This document shows, piece by piece, positions 1 through 6,100 of a stretch of DNA of 7,346 nucleotides (its first letter is position 1; every line of letters begins with the position of its first letter). A program made the translations under genes and the position numbers. The DNA is from Treponema sp. (GTDB taxonomy: Bacteria > Spirochaetota > Spirochaetia > Treponematales > Breznakiellaceae). The notes beneath the pieces were generated by a model. It searched no databases. It saw only the letters and a list, made by a program, of their open reading frames with translations, and was not told the origin of the DNA. The stretch lies in contig JAIRXN010000238.1 in NCBI GenBank assembly GCA_031268245.1, positions 1 through 7,346 of the forward strand. The letters are read 5' to 3'.

Positions 1-30
1 AAAAATTTTCCGATTTCTTCAAAATTTCTC

Positions 31-59
31 TTGACATATTGTACTAGATCATATATTAA
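31..59 (+). promoter_or_regulatory. Sigma-70-type promoter of the operon
   Basis: A perfect -35 hexamer TTGACA lies at 31-36. Two overlapping -10 candidates follow: TATATT at 52-57 (5 of 6 matches, 15-base spacer) and TATTAA at 54-59 (4 of 6, 17-base spacer). The 30 bases upstream are rich in A and T tracts and could act as an UP element. Either -10 places the transcription start at about 63-68, on top of the start codon of the regulator at 68. No other convincing promoter is visible in the window, so this one probably drives all seven genes. Confidence 0.75.
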
Positions 60-81
60 TGTACTAGATGAATAGTACAAT
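38..81. promoter_or_regulatory. Probable operator for the GntR/YtrA-type regulator
   Basis: The word TGTACTA occurs at 40-46 and 60-66, and its reverse complement TAGTACA at 73-79. The sites at 60-66 and 73-79 form a perfect 7-base palindrome with a 6-base spacer. The sites at 38-46 and 73-81 form a longer 9-base match, ATTGTACTA/TAGTACAAT, with a 26-base spacer. TGTACTAGAT is also an exact 10-base direct repeat at 40-49 and 60-69, a 20-base period or about two helical turns. The sites overlap the -35/-10 spacer, the expected transcription start and the first codons of the regulator. This is what an autorepressor operator would look like. That the GntR protein binds here is inferred from position and symmetry. 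Confidence 0.7.
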
Positions 82-466
82 AGTTCAATCTGATATCAAC
101 TTTTCGCTTGACCCGGCAAACGGCGCGCCCATCTACCGGCAGATTATCCAGCAGATAGAATACGGTATCCTTTCGGGCCGCATGAAAAGCGGGGACAGGC
201 TTCCCACGATACGGTCTCTGGCGGTAAATCTCAAGATAAACCCCAATACCATCGCCAAGGCCTACAACGAACTGGAAATTAAGGGCATTCTCGCCACCCA
301 GGTCGGGAGCGGTACCTACATCTCGGACAAGAAGCCCGGGCTTGAAGAGGATGCCAGGCTGCAGAAGGTTGGGGAAGTGCTGAGACGGTTCATTCAGGAG
401 ATGAAAGATCTGGGTGTAGATACGGATGAATTGATTGCTTTAATCAAATCATTTCCACAGAGATGA
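68..466 (+). CDS. GntR family transcriptional regulator, YtrA-like short form
   Basis: This 132-residue protein has a winged-helix GntR DNA-binding domain at about residues 12-88. It begins with the typical FSLDPANGAPIYRQI stretch. The helix-turn-helix follows at about 47-68 (PTIRSLAVNLKINPNTIAKAY), then a wing containing VGSGTYI at 79-85. Only about 42 residues follow, predicted as two helices, instead of a ligand-binding FadR or UTRA domain. That short tail is characteristic of the YtrA subgroup, whose members usually dimerise through it and often repress adjacent ABC transporter genes. The start is fixed. An in-frame TAG sits at 65-67 immediately before ATG 68, and the next Met (residue 39) would remove the front of the domain. 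There is no Shine-Dalgarno sequence upstream, and the ATG lies inside the putative operator. The gene ends 12 bases before the slipin gene. It is likely a self-repressing regulator of the operon; the inducing signal cannot be read from the sequence. Confidence 0.93.
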   Translation: MNSTIVQSDINFSLDPANGAPIYRQIIQQIEYGILSGRMKSGDRLPTIRSLAVNLKINPNTIAKAYNELEIKGILATQVGSGTYISDKKPGLEEDARLQKVGEVLRRFIQEMKDLGVDTDELIALIKSFPQR

Positions 467-478
467 AAGGAGGCGTTA

Positions 479-1444
479 ATGATTAACACTAAAAAGGACG
501 GATTGACGGGACTCGTGAAGGGCCCCGCATCCGCGGGGAAAAAGACGGATTTTACAGGGTTAAAACTTTTATTGCTGGCACTCGGCGCGGCGGTAATACT
601 GGCAGGGATCAGGGTTCCCTATAACGGGGGGGTTCTGGTTTATCCGGGCCTGCTTCTGGTTTTAATCGTGATCCTCGTTCCATCGGTAAAAAAGGTAAAC
701 GAATGGGAAAGGGCAATCGTACTGCGTTTGGGCCGTTTCCACAAGGTTAAGGGCCCCGGGCTCGTCTTTCTCATCCCGGTGATAGACCGGTTTTCCCATG
801 TCATCGACATCCGCATCCGGGTAACAGATTTTTCCGCACAGGAAACCCTTACCGCCGATTCCGTCACGGTGACCGTAGACGCCTTTGCCTTCTGGCTTGT
901 CTGGGATCCTCAGAAGGCCGCCCTGGAGGTGGAGGACTATACCGAAGCGGTGGAGCTGGCCGGCAAGGCGGCGCTCCGCAATGCGGTAAGCAGTAACAGT
1001 CTTTCTACCTTTCTTGAACGGGGAGACATTATCGAAAACCATATTCAGGAAGAGGTTGAAAAGCAGACCACCGAGTGGGGCATCACGGTGCAGTATATCG
1101 AGATTACCGATGTGCAGATTCCCCAGGAACTGCAGGATTCTTTAAGCCGGGTTGCCCAGGCGGAACGGGAGAAGAAAGGACGCATTCTTCTTGCCGAAGC
1201 GGAGATTGAAATCGCACGGAAACTCCAGGAGGCCGTAGGTATCTATTCGGGGAACGAGCCGGCGCTGAAGCTCAAGATTCTCTCCATATTGAATGAGGGC
1301 CTCAAGGCGGGAAATTCCATGATTCTGGTTCCCAATTCTATGGCGGAAGAACTCAAGACCAAAGACATATTCGGCCTTGAGGCGCTGAATGAACTGCGCC
1401 TCTCCAGGGAAAAAAAAGACGGCCGGGAAGGTGAAAAACAATGA
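479..1444 (+). CDS. Slipin / stomatin-like SPFH-domain membrane protein
   Basis: This 321-residue protein has two N-terminal hydrophobic segments at about 28-44 and 52-69, matching the hairpin-like membrane anchor of prokaryotic slipins. An SPFH/band-7 domain follows from about 71 to 215, with family landmarks WERAIVLRLGRF, KGPGLVFLIPVID, the VDAFAFWLVWDP strand, VEDYTEAVELA and WGITVQYIEITDVQIPQELQ. A charged alpha-helical region (about 218-252, QAEREKKGRILLAEAE) and a C-terminal segment with ILVPNSM complete it. Such proteins form oligomeric membrane scaffolds. No NfeD-type protease partner lies beside it, which differs from the common slipin-NfeD pair. A strong ribosome site AAAGGAGG at 466-473 lies 5 bases before the ATG. 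The stop overlaps the ATPase start (ATGA at 1441-1444), indicating translational coupling. It may organise or stabilise the ABC complex encoded downstream; that is inference. Confidence 0.93.
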   Translation: MINTKKDGLTGLVKGPASAGKKTDFTGLKLLLLALGAAVILAGIRVPYNGGVLVYPGLLLVLIVILVPSVKKVNEWERAIVLRLGRFHKVKGPGLVFLIPVIDRFSHVIDIRIRVTDFSAQETLTADSVTVTVDAFAFWLVWDPQKAALEVEDYTEAVELAGKAALRNAVSSNSLSTFLERGDIIENHIQEEVEKQTTEWGITVQYIEITDVQIPQELQDSLSRVAQAEREKKGRILLAEAEIEIARKLQEAVGIYSGNEPALKLKILSILNEGLKAGNSMILVPNSMAEELKTKDIFGLEALNELRLSREKKDGREGEKQ

Positions 1445-2124
1445 CAGTTATAAAAGCCGAAAACCTTGTAAAGGATTACGGTCTTAACGGGACCACGGTT
1501 CATGCCCTGCGGGGAGTGAATCTCGAATTTCAGGGCGGGGAATTTTCTGCCATAGCGGGGCCTTCCGGTTCCGGCAAATCAACCTTTCTCCATCTTGCAG
1601 GATGCCTGGACACGCACAGCGGCGGCGCCATGAGTATAGGCGGGCAGGATGTATCAAAACTTTCCAAACGGCAGTTGGCGCTGCTCCGCAGAAACAGCAT
1701 CGGTTTTATCTTTCAGGCTTATAACCTCATCCCGGTGCTGTCCGCGGAGGAGAATATCGCTTTCCCCCTCACCCTGCTGGGAGTGGACAAAAGGGAAATC
1801 CGGGAACTCACAGAGAGTGTGTTGAAGCAGGTAGGACTCGAGGGTATGGAGAAACGGTATCCAAAGGAAATGTCGGGCGGACAGCAGCAGCGCATAGCCA
1901 TTGCCAGGGCGCTGGTGAAGAAGCCCGCACTGATACTGGCGGATGAACCTACGGCAAACCTCGATTCAAAAACAGGCCGTGAAATTCTTGAGATCATGTT
2001 TCGCCTCAATCAGGATGAGGGAACAACTTTCATCTTTTCAACTCATGACAGCATGGTTATGGAATTTGCCCGCCGTGTCGTGTATATCCGGGACGGACAA
2101 GTCGACCGGGAGGAATGGAAATAA
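1441..2124 (+). CDS. ABC transporter ATP-binding protein, LolD/MacB class
   Basis: This 227-residue nucleotide-binding subunit has a complete set of motifs. These are Walker A GPSGSGKST (40-48), Q-loop Gln92 in FIFQAYNLIPVL, signature MSGGQQQR (144-151, Met replacing the usual Leu), Walker B LILADEP with catalytic Glu169, D-loop TANLD (171-175) and switch His202 in STHD. The AYNLIPVLSAEENIAFPL stretch and the length place it with the LolD/MacB/FtsE-like ATPases that energise FtsX-type permeases. It would act on the cytoplasmic face with the two permeases encoded next, driving mechanical extraction or transfer rather than classical channel transport. A ribosome site GGAAGGTG at 1426-1433 lies 7 bases before the ATG, which overlaps the slipin stop by 4 bases. 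The substrate cannot be deduced from the ATPase alone. Confidence 0.95.
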   Translation: MTVIKAENLVKDYGLNGTTVHALRGVNLEFQGGEFSAIAGPSGSGKSTFLHLAGCLDTHSGGAMSIGGQDVSKLSKRQLALLRRNSIGFIFQAYNLIPVLSAEENIAFPLTLLGVDKREIRELTESVLKQVGLEGMEKRYPKEMSGGQQQRIAIARALVKKPALILADEPTANLDSKTGREILEIMFRLNQDEGTTFIFSTHDSMVMEFARRVVYIRDGQVDREEWK

Positions 2125-2140
2125 AGAATTTAACCGCGGT

Positions 2141-2230
2141 CACACGAACCACGCTAACCCCACGAACTTGTGCTTTCGATAGCTTTTGGTCTTGTTTCTT
2201 TTGTTCGTGCTGTTCGTGAGGTTTGTGGTT
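2141..2230. repeat. Imperfect inverted repeat (MITE- or palindrome-like) between ATPase and permease genes
   Basis: The gap between the ATPase stop (2124) and the permease start (2258) holds four copies of a heptamer. CACGAAC occurs at 2143-2149 and 2161-2167, and its complement GTTCGTG at 2203-2209 and 2212-2218. The best stem pairs 2147-2167 with 2212-2230: AACCAC with GTGGTT, AACC with GGTT, and CACGAAC with GTTCGTG, 17 base pairs in all. It is interrupted by one asymmetric bulge and one mismatch, with a loop of about 44 bases. Outer ends AAAGAA (2123-2128) and TTCTTT (2235-2240) are also complementary, so the element may span the whole gap. AATT flanks it at 2127-2130 and 2241-2244, a weak candidate for a target duplication. 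It resembles short non-coding mobile palindromes with CACGAA words that recur between genes in many bacteria; the resemblance is from memory. It may also form an RNA hairpin that modulates expression within the operon. Confidence 0.65.
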
Positions 2231-2257
2231 ATTCTTCTTTAATTAAAAGGAGCAGAT

Positions 2258-3991
2258 ATGACAATAGCAGGCATACTTGAACTAAAGCGAATGGCCTTCC
2301 GTAATCTGGCGCGGCACAAGGTGAAGACCGTCTTGTCCATACTGGCAATAAGCGTCAGCGTGGCGGTGTATATCTCTATGGACGGCTGGATTACGGGCAT
2401 GAACGTGATGTCCCAGCGGAATATCGTAAGTTACGAAATCGGCGCGGCAAAGCTCCAGACCAAAATGTACTTTGAAAAACTCGACGACAAGCCCATGTAC
2501 GAGAGTTTTGAAAACTGGGAACACTACGAGGCAGCCCTGGACAGGGCCGGATACAACGCCGCTCCGCGTTTTGTTTTTGCCGGAACCCTCTATTCGGAAA
2601 CAGGTATCGCCCCTGTGGTCTTTAATGCCGTAGACCCGGCTCTGGATCCGAAGGTTCTGGGAGTATCAACAACCCTTGACGCGGGCCGTTACATCAAGAG
2701 CGGCGCCTTTGAAATCATTTTGGGGAACATAACAGCGGATAAACTTAAAGTAGGACTTCCCATGCGGCCTACAAACCGGGAACTGGAAGAGGAGATACTT
2801 CCCCAGCTTCCCCCCGCCGAGCATGAGTTTGTCCGGGGCCTCTACCGGAGTGCGGGGAAAGGCGGAGGAGCGCTTCCCGCGCCCAACGCGCCCGGGGCGG
2901 TGGAGGGTACGGCCGGGGAAAGGCGGCTTCTTATCAGACGGGATCTCTCCCAGGCCGGCAAGGATCGCTACTGGGCGCTGTTGGCGGAAAACGGCCGCAT
3001 GAACGTGCGGATCTCCACGGTGATCGACATCAAGGCCCCGCCGGACTCGATTCGGCAGGATAAGTTTGAAACGGATCTTGAGCCGGTCTTGGGCGCCGCG
3101 GAAATGAGCCTTTTCAAAAGAATCTATGAATATGATGAGCTTACCGGCGCCTGGTATGTAACAACCAGTGATCCTGATTTGCTGAACGAAATGCTGCAGA
3201 TTATGGTACGGAACGATTATTCCGGGGCCATACGCCATGTGAACCAGCTTATCCCGGCGACGGTGGTGGGAACCATCAACGCCCCCAATGCCCAACTGAA
3301 CAACAACACGGCTTTTATCCCCCTGGACGCACTACAGGATGACGCGGGGCTGATGCTTGACGGGCGGGTAACGGAACTTATCATCCGCGAAAAAAATGCC
3401 GGAGATGACCGGATTCCCGGCAAGTCCGAGTCTCCGGCGGTGATTAAAGCGGCGCTGGCAGGGGAACTGGGAGTTCCCCTGCCGGATGAACTGGATGTCT
3501 TCCCCTGGGAAGGCTATGTCCAGGACTTCATCACCGCTTTTGCCGGAGATAACTGGAGCGCCCGGATCATGACCTGGATCCTCTTTGTCCTCGCCTTCCT
3601 GGGGATTGCCAACACCATGCTCCTGGCCGTCATGGAACGGACCCGGGAAATCGGCATGATGCGGGCCCAGGGCATGAGCGACGGAGAGCTTATCTTCACG
3701 TTGATGCTGGAAGCCGGCATGGCGGGGATTATCGGTTCCGCCATCGGTGTCCTTGCAGGCTGCCTGGTCACCATACCCATGGTTAAGTACGGCGTGGACT
3801 TTACCGCTATGACCGAAAGTATGGGAGGCGACATCGGTTACCGTGTGAACGGCGTGTTCTATTCGGCCTGGAATGTCCCGGTGATCTTTGTCACCGCTCT
3901 TGCGGCGCCCCTGCTCTCCGCCTGCATGGCCTTCCTGCCCACCCGGCGCGCCCTCAGGATGCCGGTTACGGAGAGCCTGCGGTTTGAATAG
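2258..3991 (+). CDS. FtsX/LolC-E-type ABC permease with enlarged periplasmic domain
   Basis: This 577-residue permease has the four-helix topology of the MacB/LolC/E/FtsX superfamily. A first membrane helix lies at about 23-42 after the conserved LKRMAFRNLARHKVKTVLS entry. A very large periplasmic region of about 43-430 follows, then three helices at about 437-457, 480-505 and 540-565. Between helices 2 and 3 is the cytoplasmic coupling stretch ERTREIGMMRAQGMSDGEL, which contacts the ATPase in this family. The C-terminus (PTRRALRMPVTESLRFE) is also typical. The sister permease downstream has 427 residues. Most of the size difference is an extra segment at about 176-328, including a Gly/Pro/Ala-rich linker around 200-222. 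AAGGAG at 2247-2252 lies 5 bases before the ATG. It likely pairs with the downstream permease as a heterodimer on the ATPase. Confidence 0.92.
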   Translation: MTIAGILELKRMAFRNLARHKVKTVLSILAISVSVAVYISMDGWITGMNVMSQRNIVSYEIGAAKLQTKMYFEKLDDKPMYESFENWEHYEAALDRAGYNAAPRFVFAGTLYSETGIAPVVFNAVDPALDPKVLGVSTTLDAGRYIKSGAFEIILGNITADKLKVGLPMRPTNRELEEEILPQLPPAEHEFVRGLYRSAGKGGGALPAPNAPGAVEGTAGERRLLIRRDLSQAGKDRYWALLAENGRMNVRISTVIDIKAPPDSIRQDKFETDLEPVLGAAEMSLFKRIYEYDELTGAWYVTTSDPDLLNEMLQIMVRNDYSGAIRHVNQLIPATVVGTINAPNAQLNNNTAFIPLDALQDDAGLMLDGRVTELIIREKNAGDDRIPGKSESPAVIKAALAGELGVPLPDELDVFPWEGYVQDFITAFAGDNWSARIMTWILFVLAFLGIANTMLLAVMERTREIGMMRAQGMSDGELIFTLMLEAGMAGIIGSAIGVLAGCLVTIPMVKYGVDFTAMTESMGGDIGYRVNGVFYSAWNVPVIFVTALAAPLLSACMAFLPTRRALRMPVTESLRFE

Positions 3992-4002
3992 AAGGACAAA
4001 GA

Positions 4003-5286
4003 GTGAAGGAGTGTAAGTTGAGAAGATATAGACAGGGCGGCGCCGGAGCCCTTATAAAGATAGCCTACCGGAATATCTGGCGGAATATGCGGCGGACGGC
4101 CCTCTGCATTAGTGCGGTGGGCATCGCAGTGTTTTTCATCATTGTCATCCAGTCCCTCATGGGCGGGATGACCGGCGGCATCGAAAAGGTAGTCCGGGTC
4201 TTTGATACCGGGCATGTCAGCGTGGTTTCAGCGGACTACGAGGCGGAAAAGGAATACATGCCGGTTCAGTACCCCGTGGGGAACGGCAGGGCCTATAGCG
4301 ATCTGGCGGCGGAGATAGAAACCATCCCCGGGGTTAAAGCGGTATTTCCCCGGATTTCGGCCTACGCCACCCTGCAGGACAGTACGGTAAAACACGCCAT
4401 GCTCTGGGGAATCGACCTGGAAGGGGAAACGGCGGTCAACAACTTTAACATGACCACCCGGAACAACGGCCTCCTGGAAGGCCGGTACCCCGGGAAGGAT
4501 TCCAACGAATGCGCCATAGGGTCGGCTCTGGCGGCAAAGGCGGGCCTTCGCATCGGAGACCATATCCCCCTGAAAACCGTATCGGCCCAGTTCTCCGACA
4601 AAATGTGGAGCCCCGTTATAACCGGCATCTTCGAATTCGATTACATGAAATTTGACGATGGAGCCATCCTCGCTGACTTCGGGAGACTTCAGCGCCTTCT
4701 GGTTCTGGGGGACGCCGCCCAGCAAATTTTTGTCTTTGCCGGCAAGGAAACCCGGAGCAGGGCCATTGCCTCGGAACTGAGGCTTCTTTTTGGTTCAGGC
4801 GATGTGGTACGGGACTGGCAGGACAATTACTTTGTAGCCCTTATGCGGCAGAGCATGGCTGTCCTTTACCTTGTAGGAGCGGTCTTCCTGATTGTTGCCA
4901 GCTTCCTCATTGTCAACACCGTGGTCATGATCATCCATGAGCGGATCAAGGAGATCGGCATGATGGGAAGCCTGGGCATGACCCGTGCGGAGATCGTGCG
5001 GGTGTTTTTCTTTGAATCGGTTTTTTTAAGTATCTTTGGATCCCTTGCGGGGACGATCCTGGGCGGCATCCTTAGCTTCGTATTTTCCCTCTTTCCTCTG
5101 GACTTCAACGCCCTCATGGGCGGAGGCTTTAAGGAGTACCCCGTATCCGGCACTCTGTTTCTGGAATTTGGCCCCGGTATCCTCGCCACGGGCTTTTTCT
5201 TCGGCGTAATAATCGCTTCGATATGTACGCTGTTCCCCTCGCTTAAAAGCGCGTTCGTGGAACCGGTGGAGGCATTGAGAAGATGA
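4003..5286 (+). CDS. FtsX/LolC-E-type ABC permease, standard size
   Basis: As listed this is a 427-residue protein and the second permease of the ABC system. Landmarks are the entry IAYRNIWRNMRRTALC, membrane helix 1 at about 33-52, a periplasmic MacB-like domain at about 55-280, and helices at about 287-310, 335-365 and 392-415. The coupling stretch ERIKEIGMMGSLGMTRAEI lies between helices 2 and 3, and the protein ends in VEPVEALRR. The start is uncertain. GTG at 4003 has AAGGA at 3992-3996 six bases upstream, while in-frame TTG at 4018 has the fuller AAGGAG at 4006-4011, also six bases upstream. No ATG exists before the conserved entry, so the gene starts with a weak codon either way. It begins 11 bases after the first permease stops, and its stop touches ATG 5283. 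It is likely the heterodimer partner of the larger permease. Confidence 0.92.
   Translation: MKECKLRRYRQGGAGALIKIAYRNIWRNMRRTALCISAVGIAVFFIIVIQSLMGGMTGGIEKVVRVFDTGHVSVVSADYEAEKEYMPVQYPVGNGRAYSDLAAEIETIPGVKAVFPRISAYATLQDSTVKHAMLWGIDLEGETAVNNFNMTTRNNGLLEGRYPGKDSNECAIGSALAAKAGLRIGDHIPLKTVSAQFSDKMWSPVITGIFEFDYMKFDDGAILADFGRLQRLLVLGDAAQQIFVFAGKETRSRAIASELRLLFGSGDVVRDWQDNYFVALMRQSMAVLYLVGAVFLIVASFLIVNTVVMIIHERIKEIGMMGSLGMTRAEIVRVFFFESVFLSIFGSLAGTILGGILSFVFSLFPLDFNALMGGGFKEYPVSGTLFLEFGPGILATGFFFGVIIASICTLFPSLKSAFVEPVEALRR
4006..4011 (+). promoter_or_regulatory. Alternative ribosome binding site for the second permease
   Basis: AAGGAG lies six bases before the in-frame TTG at 4018. It would give a product five residues shorter than initiation at GTG 4003. 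The alternative AAGGA at 3992-3996 serves GTG 4003. Both choices leave the first membrane helix intact, so the sequence alone does not decide between them. Confidence 0.4.
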
Positions 5287-5297
5287 GAATTTTTTAC

Positions 5298-5302
5298 AGG
5301 AG
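5298..5302 (+). promoter_or_regulatory. Ribosome binding site that decides the LolA-like start
   Basis: AGGAG ends 7 bases before ATG 5310. The competing ATG at 5283 has GGAGG at 5268-5272, ten bases away, a looser spacing. Together with the signal-peptide shape this favours 5310. Confidence 0.6.
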
Positions 5303-5309
5303 TTTTGTT

Positions 5310-6056
5310 ATGAAAAGAACAGTTTTGTTAATGATTTTATGTGTATTATGTTCGGGTGTTCCGGCGGTTTTTGCGCAGACACCCACGGCGGCGGAATTGC
5401 TTGACCGCATCGACAACAACGAGATCTTCACTACCATTGAGTATGAAGGCGACATGATCATTGAGTACCAGAATCGCCGTTATGTAAAAACCATGAAAGC
5501 CTGGGCCCGGGAGAACAGCGATAGTTTTATCGAGTTTGTGAATCCCGAAGACAGGGGGACTAAGTACCTCAAGAAGGGCAGCAGACTTTATGTGTACTCT
5601 CCCGATATGGAAGAAGTCATGCTCATCTCCGGCCACATGCTGAAAGAGTCGATGATGGGTTCCGACATGAGTTATGAAGACACCATCGAAAACGAAAAAC
5701 TTTCGGTACGCTACAATGCGGCAGTCTCCGGTTCCGGGACCAGGGAAGGGAAAGACTGCTGGCTTCTCGACCTCAATGCAAAAAAGAGGACGGAAAGCTA
5801 TCCCAAACGGAAGATATGGGTGGAAAAATCCACCGGAGATTGTATACACTACGAACTTTTTGCCCTCTCCGGCGCAAAGCTGAAGGAATACAATCTGGTC
5901 AAGGCGGAAGTTTTTGGCGGCCGCCGTTTTCCCGTGGAAATCGAAATATTCGACCTTCTGCGGAAAAACAGTAAAACCACTATGATCATGCGGAATGTGA
6001 TCATGGATAAGCCTATTGCGGATTCGGTATTCAGCACGAGAAATCTGCAACGCTAA
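5310..6056 (+). CDS. LolA-like outer membrane lipoprotein-sorting protein, periplasmic
   Basis: This 248-residue secreted protein has a classic signal peptide, MKRTVLLMILCVLCSGVPAV followed by FA, with predicted signal peptidase I cleavage after Ala22 (VFA|Q). The mature part belongs to the LolA-like 'outer membrane lipoprotein-sorting' family. Diagnostic stretches are RGTKYLKKG (82-90) and GHMLKESMMGSDMSYED (108-124), followed by alternating strands such as RKIWVEKSTGDCIHYELF. LolA-fold proteins are half-barrels with a hydrophobic groove that ferry lipidated cargo across the periplasm. ATG 5310 is chosen because AGGAG (5298-5302) lies 7 bases upstream and the product begins with a clean Lys-Arg n-region. 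ATG 5283, overlapping the permease stop, would add nine residues (MRIFYRSFV) before the signal peptide. A carrier directly after LolC/E-like permeases suggests that it accepts their cargo. Confidence 0.9.
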   Translation: MKRTVLLMILCVLCSGVPAVFAQTPTAAELLDRIDNNEIFTTIEYEGDMIIEYQNRRYVKTMKAWARENSDSFIEFVNPEDRGTKYLKKGSRLYVYSPDMEEVMLISGHMLKESMMGSDMSYEDTIENEKLSVRYNAAVSGSGTREGKDCWLLDLNAKKRTESYPKRKIWVEKSTGDCIHYELFALSGAKLKEYNLVKAEVFGGRRFPVEIEIFDLLRKNSKTTMIMRNVIMDKPIADSVFSTRNLQR

Positions 6057-6100
6057 GGAAGAGAGACCGGGGAAGCTGTAAAAACAGGAGGAGAGCGGCT

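Noticed and set aside
1943..2182. Small + strand open frame overlapping the end of the ATPase and the repeat
   Set aside because: It overlaps the ATPase in another frame through the Walker B and H-loop region, and its tail is the translated inverted repeat. Nothing supports it as a gene.
2213..2243. Possible internal promoter with TTTAAT at 2238-2243 before the first permease
   Set aside because: The -10-like hexamer matches 5 of 6, but no credible -35 element lies at the right distance (CGTGAG or TTCGTG only). It could be a weak promoter but is not supported.
2666..3295. Antisense open frame (209 codons) within the first permease
   Set aside because: It is His/Arg/Gly-rich with no domain pattern, lies fully inside a well-supported permease gene, and is best explained as a shadow.
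5310..5378. Lipoprotein signal (lipobox) in the LolA-like protein because of Cys11 and Cys14
   Set aside because: The residues before each Cys (MIL-C, CVL-C) do not fit a normal lipobox, and a good signal peptidase I site (VFA|Q) follows.
5346..6050. Long antisense open frame (234 codons) opposite the LolA-like gene
   Set aside because: The + strand frame carries a signal peptide and clear family motifs. The reverse frame shows no recognisable domain and looks like a by-product of the coding strand's composition.
6076..6087. Short hairpin CTGT-AAAA-ACAG before the barrel gene
   Set aside because: Only four base pairs, too weak to be a terminator or a clear regulatory structure.
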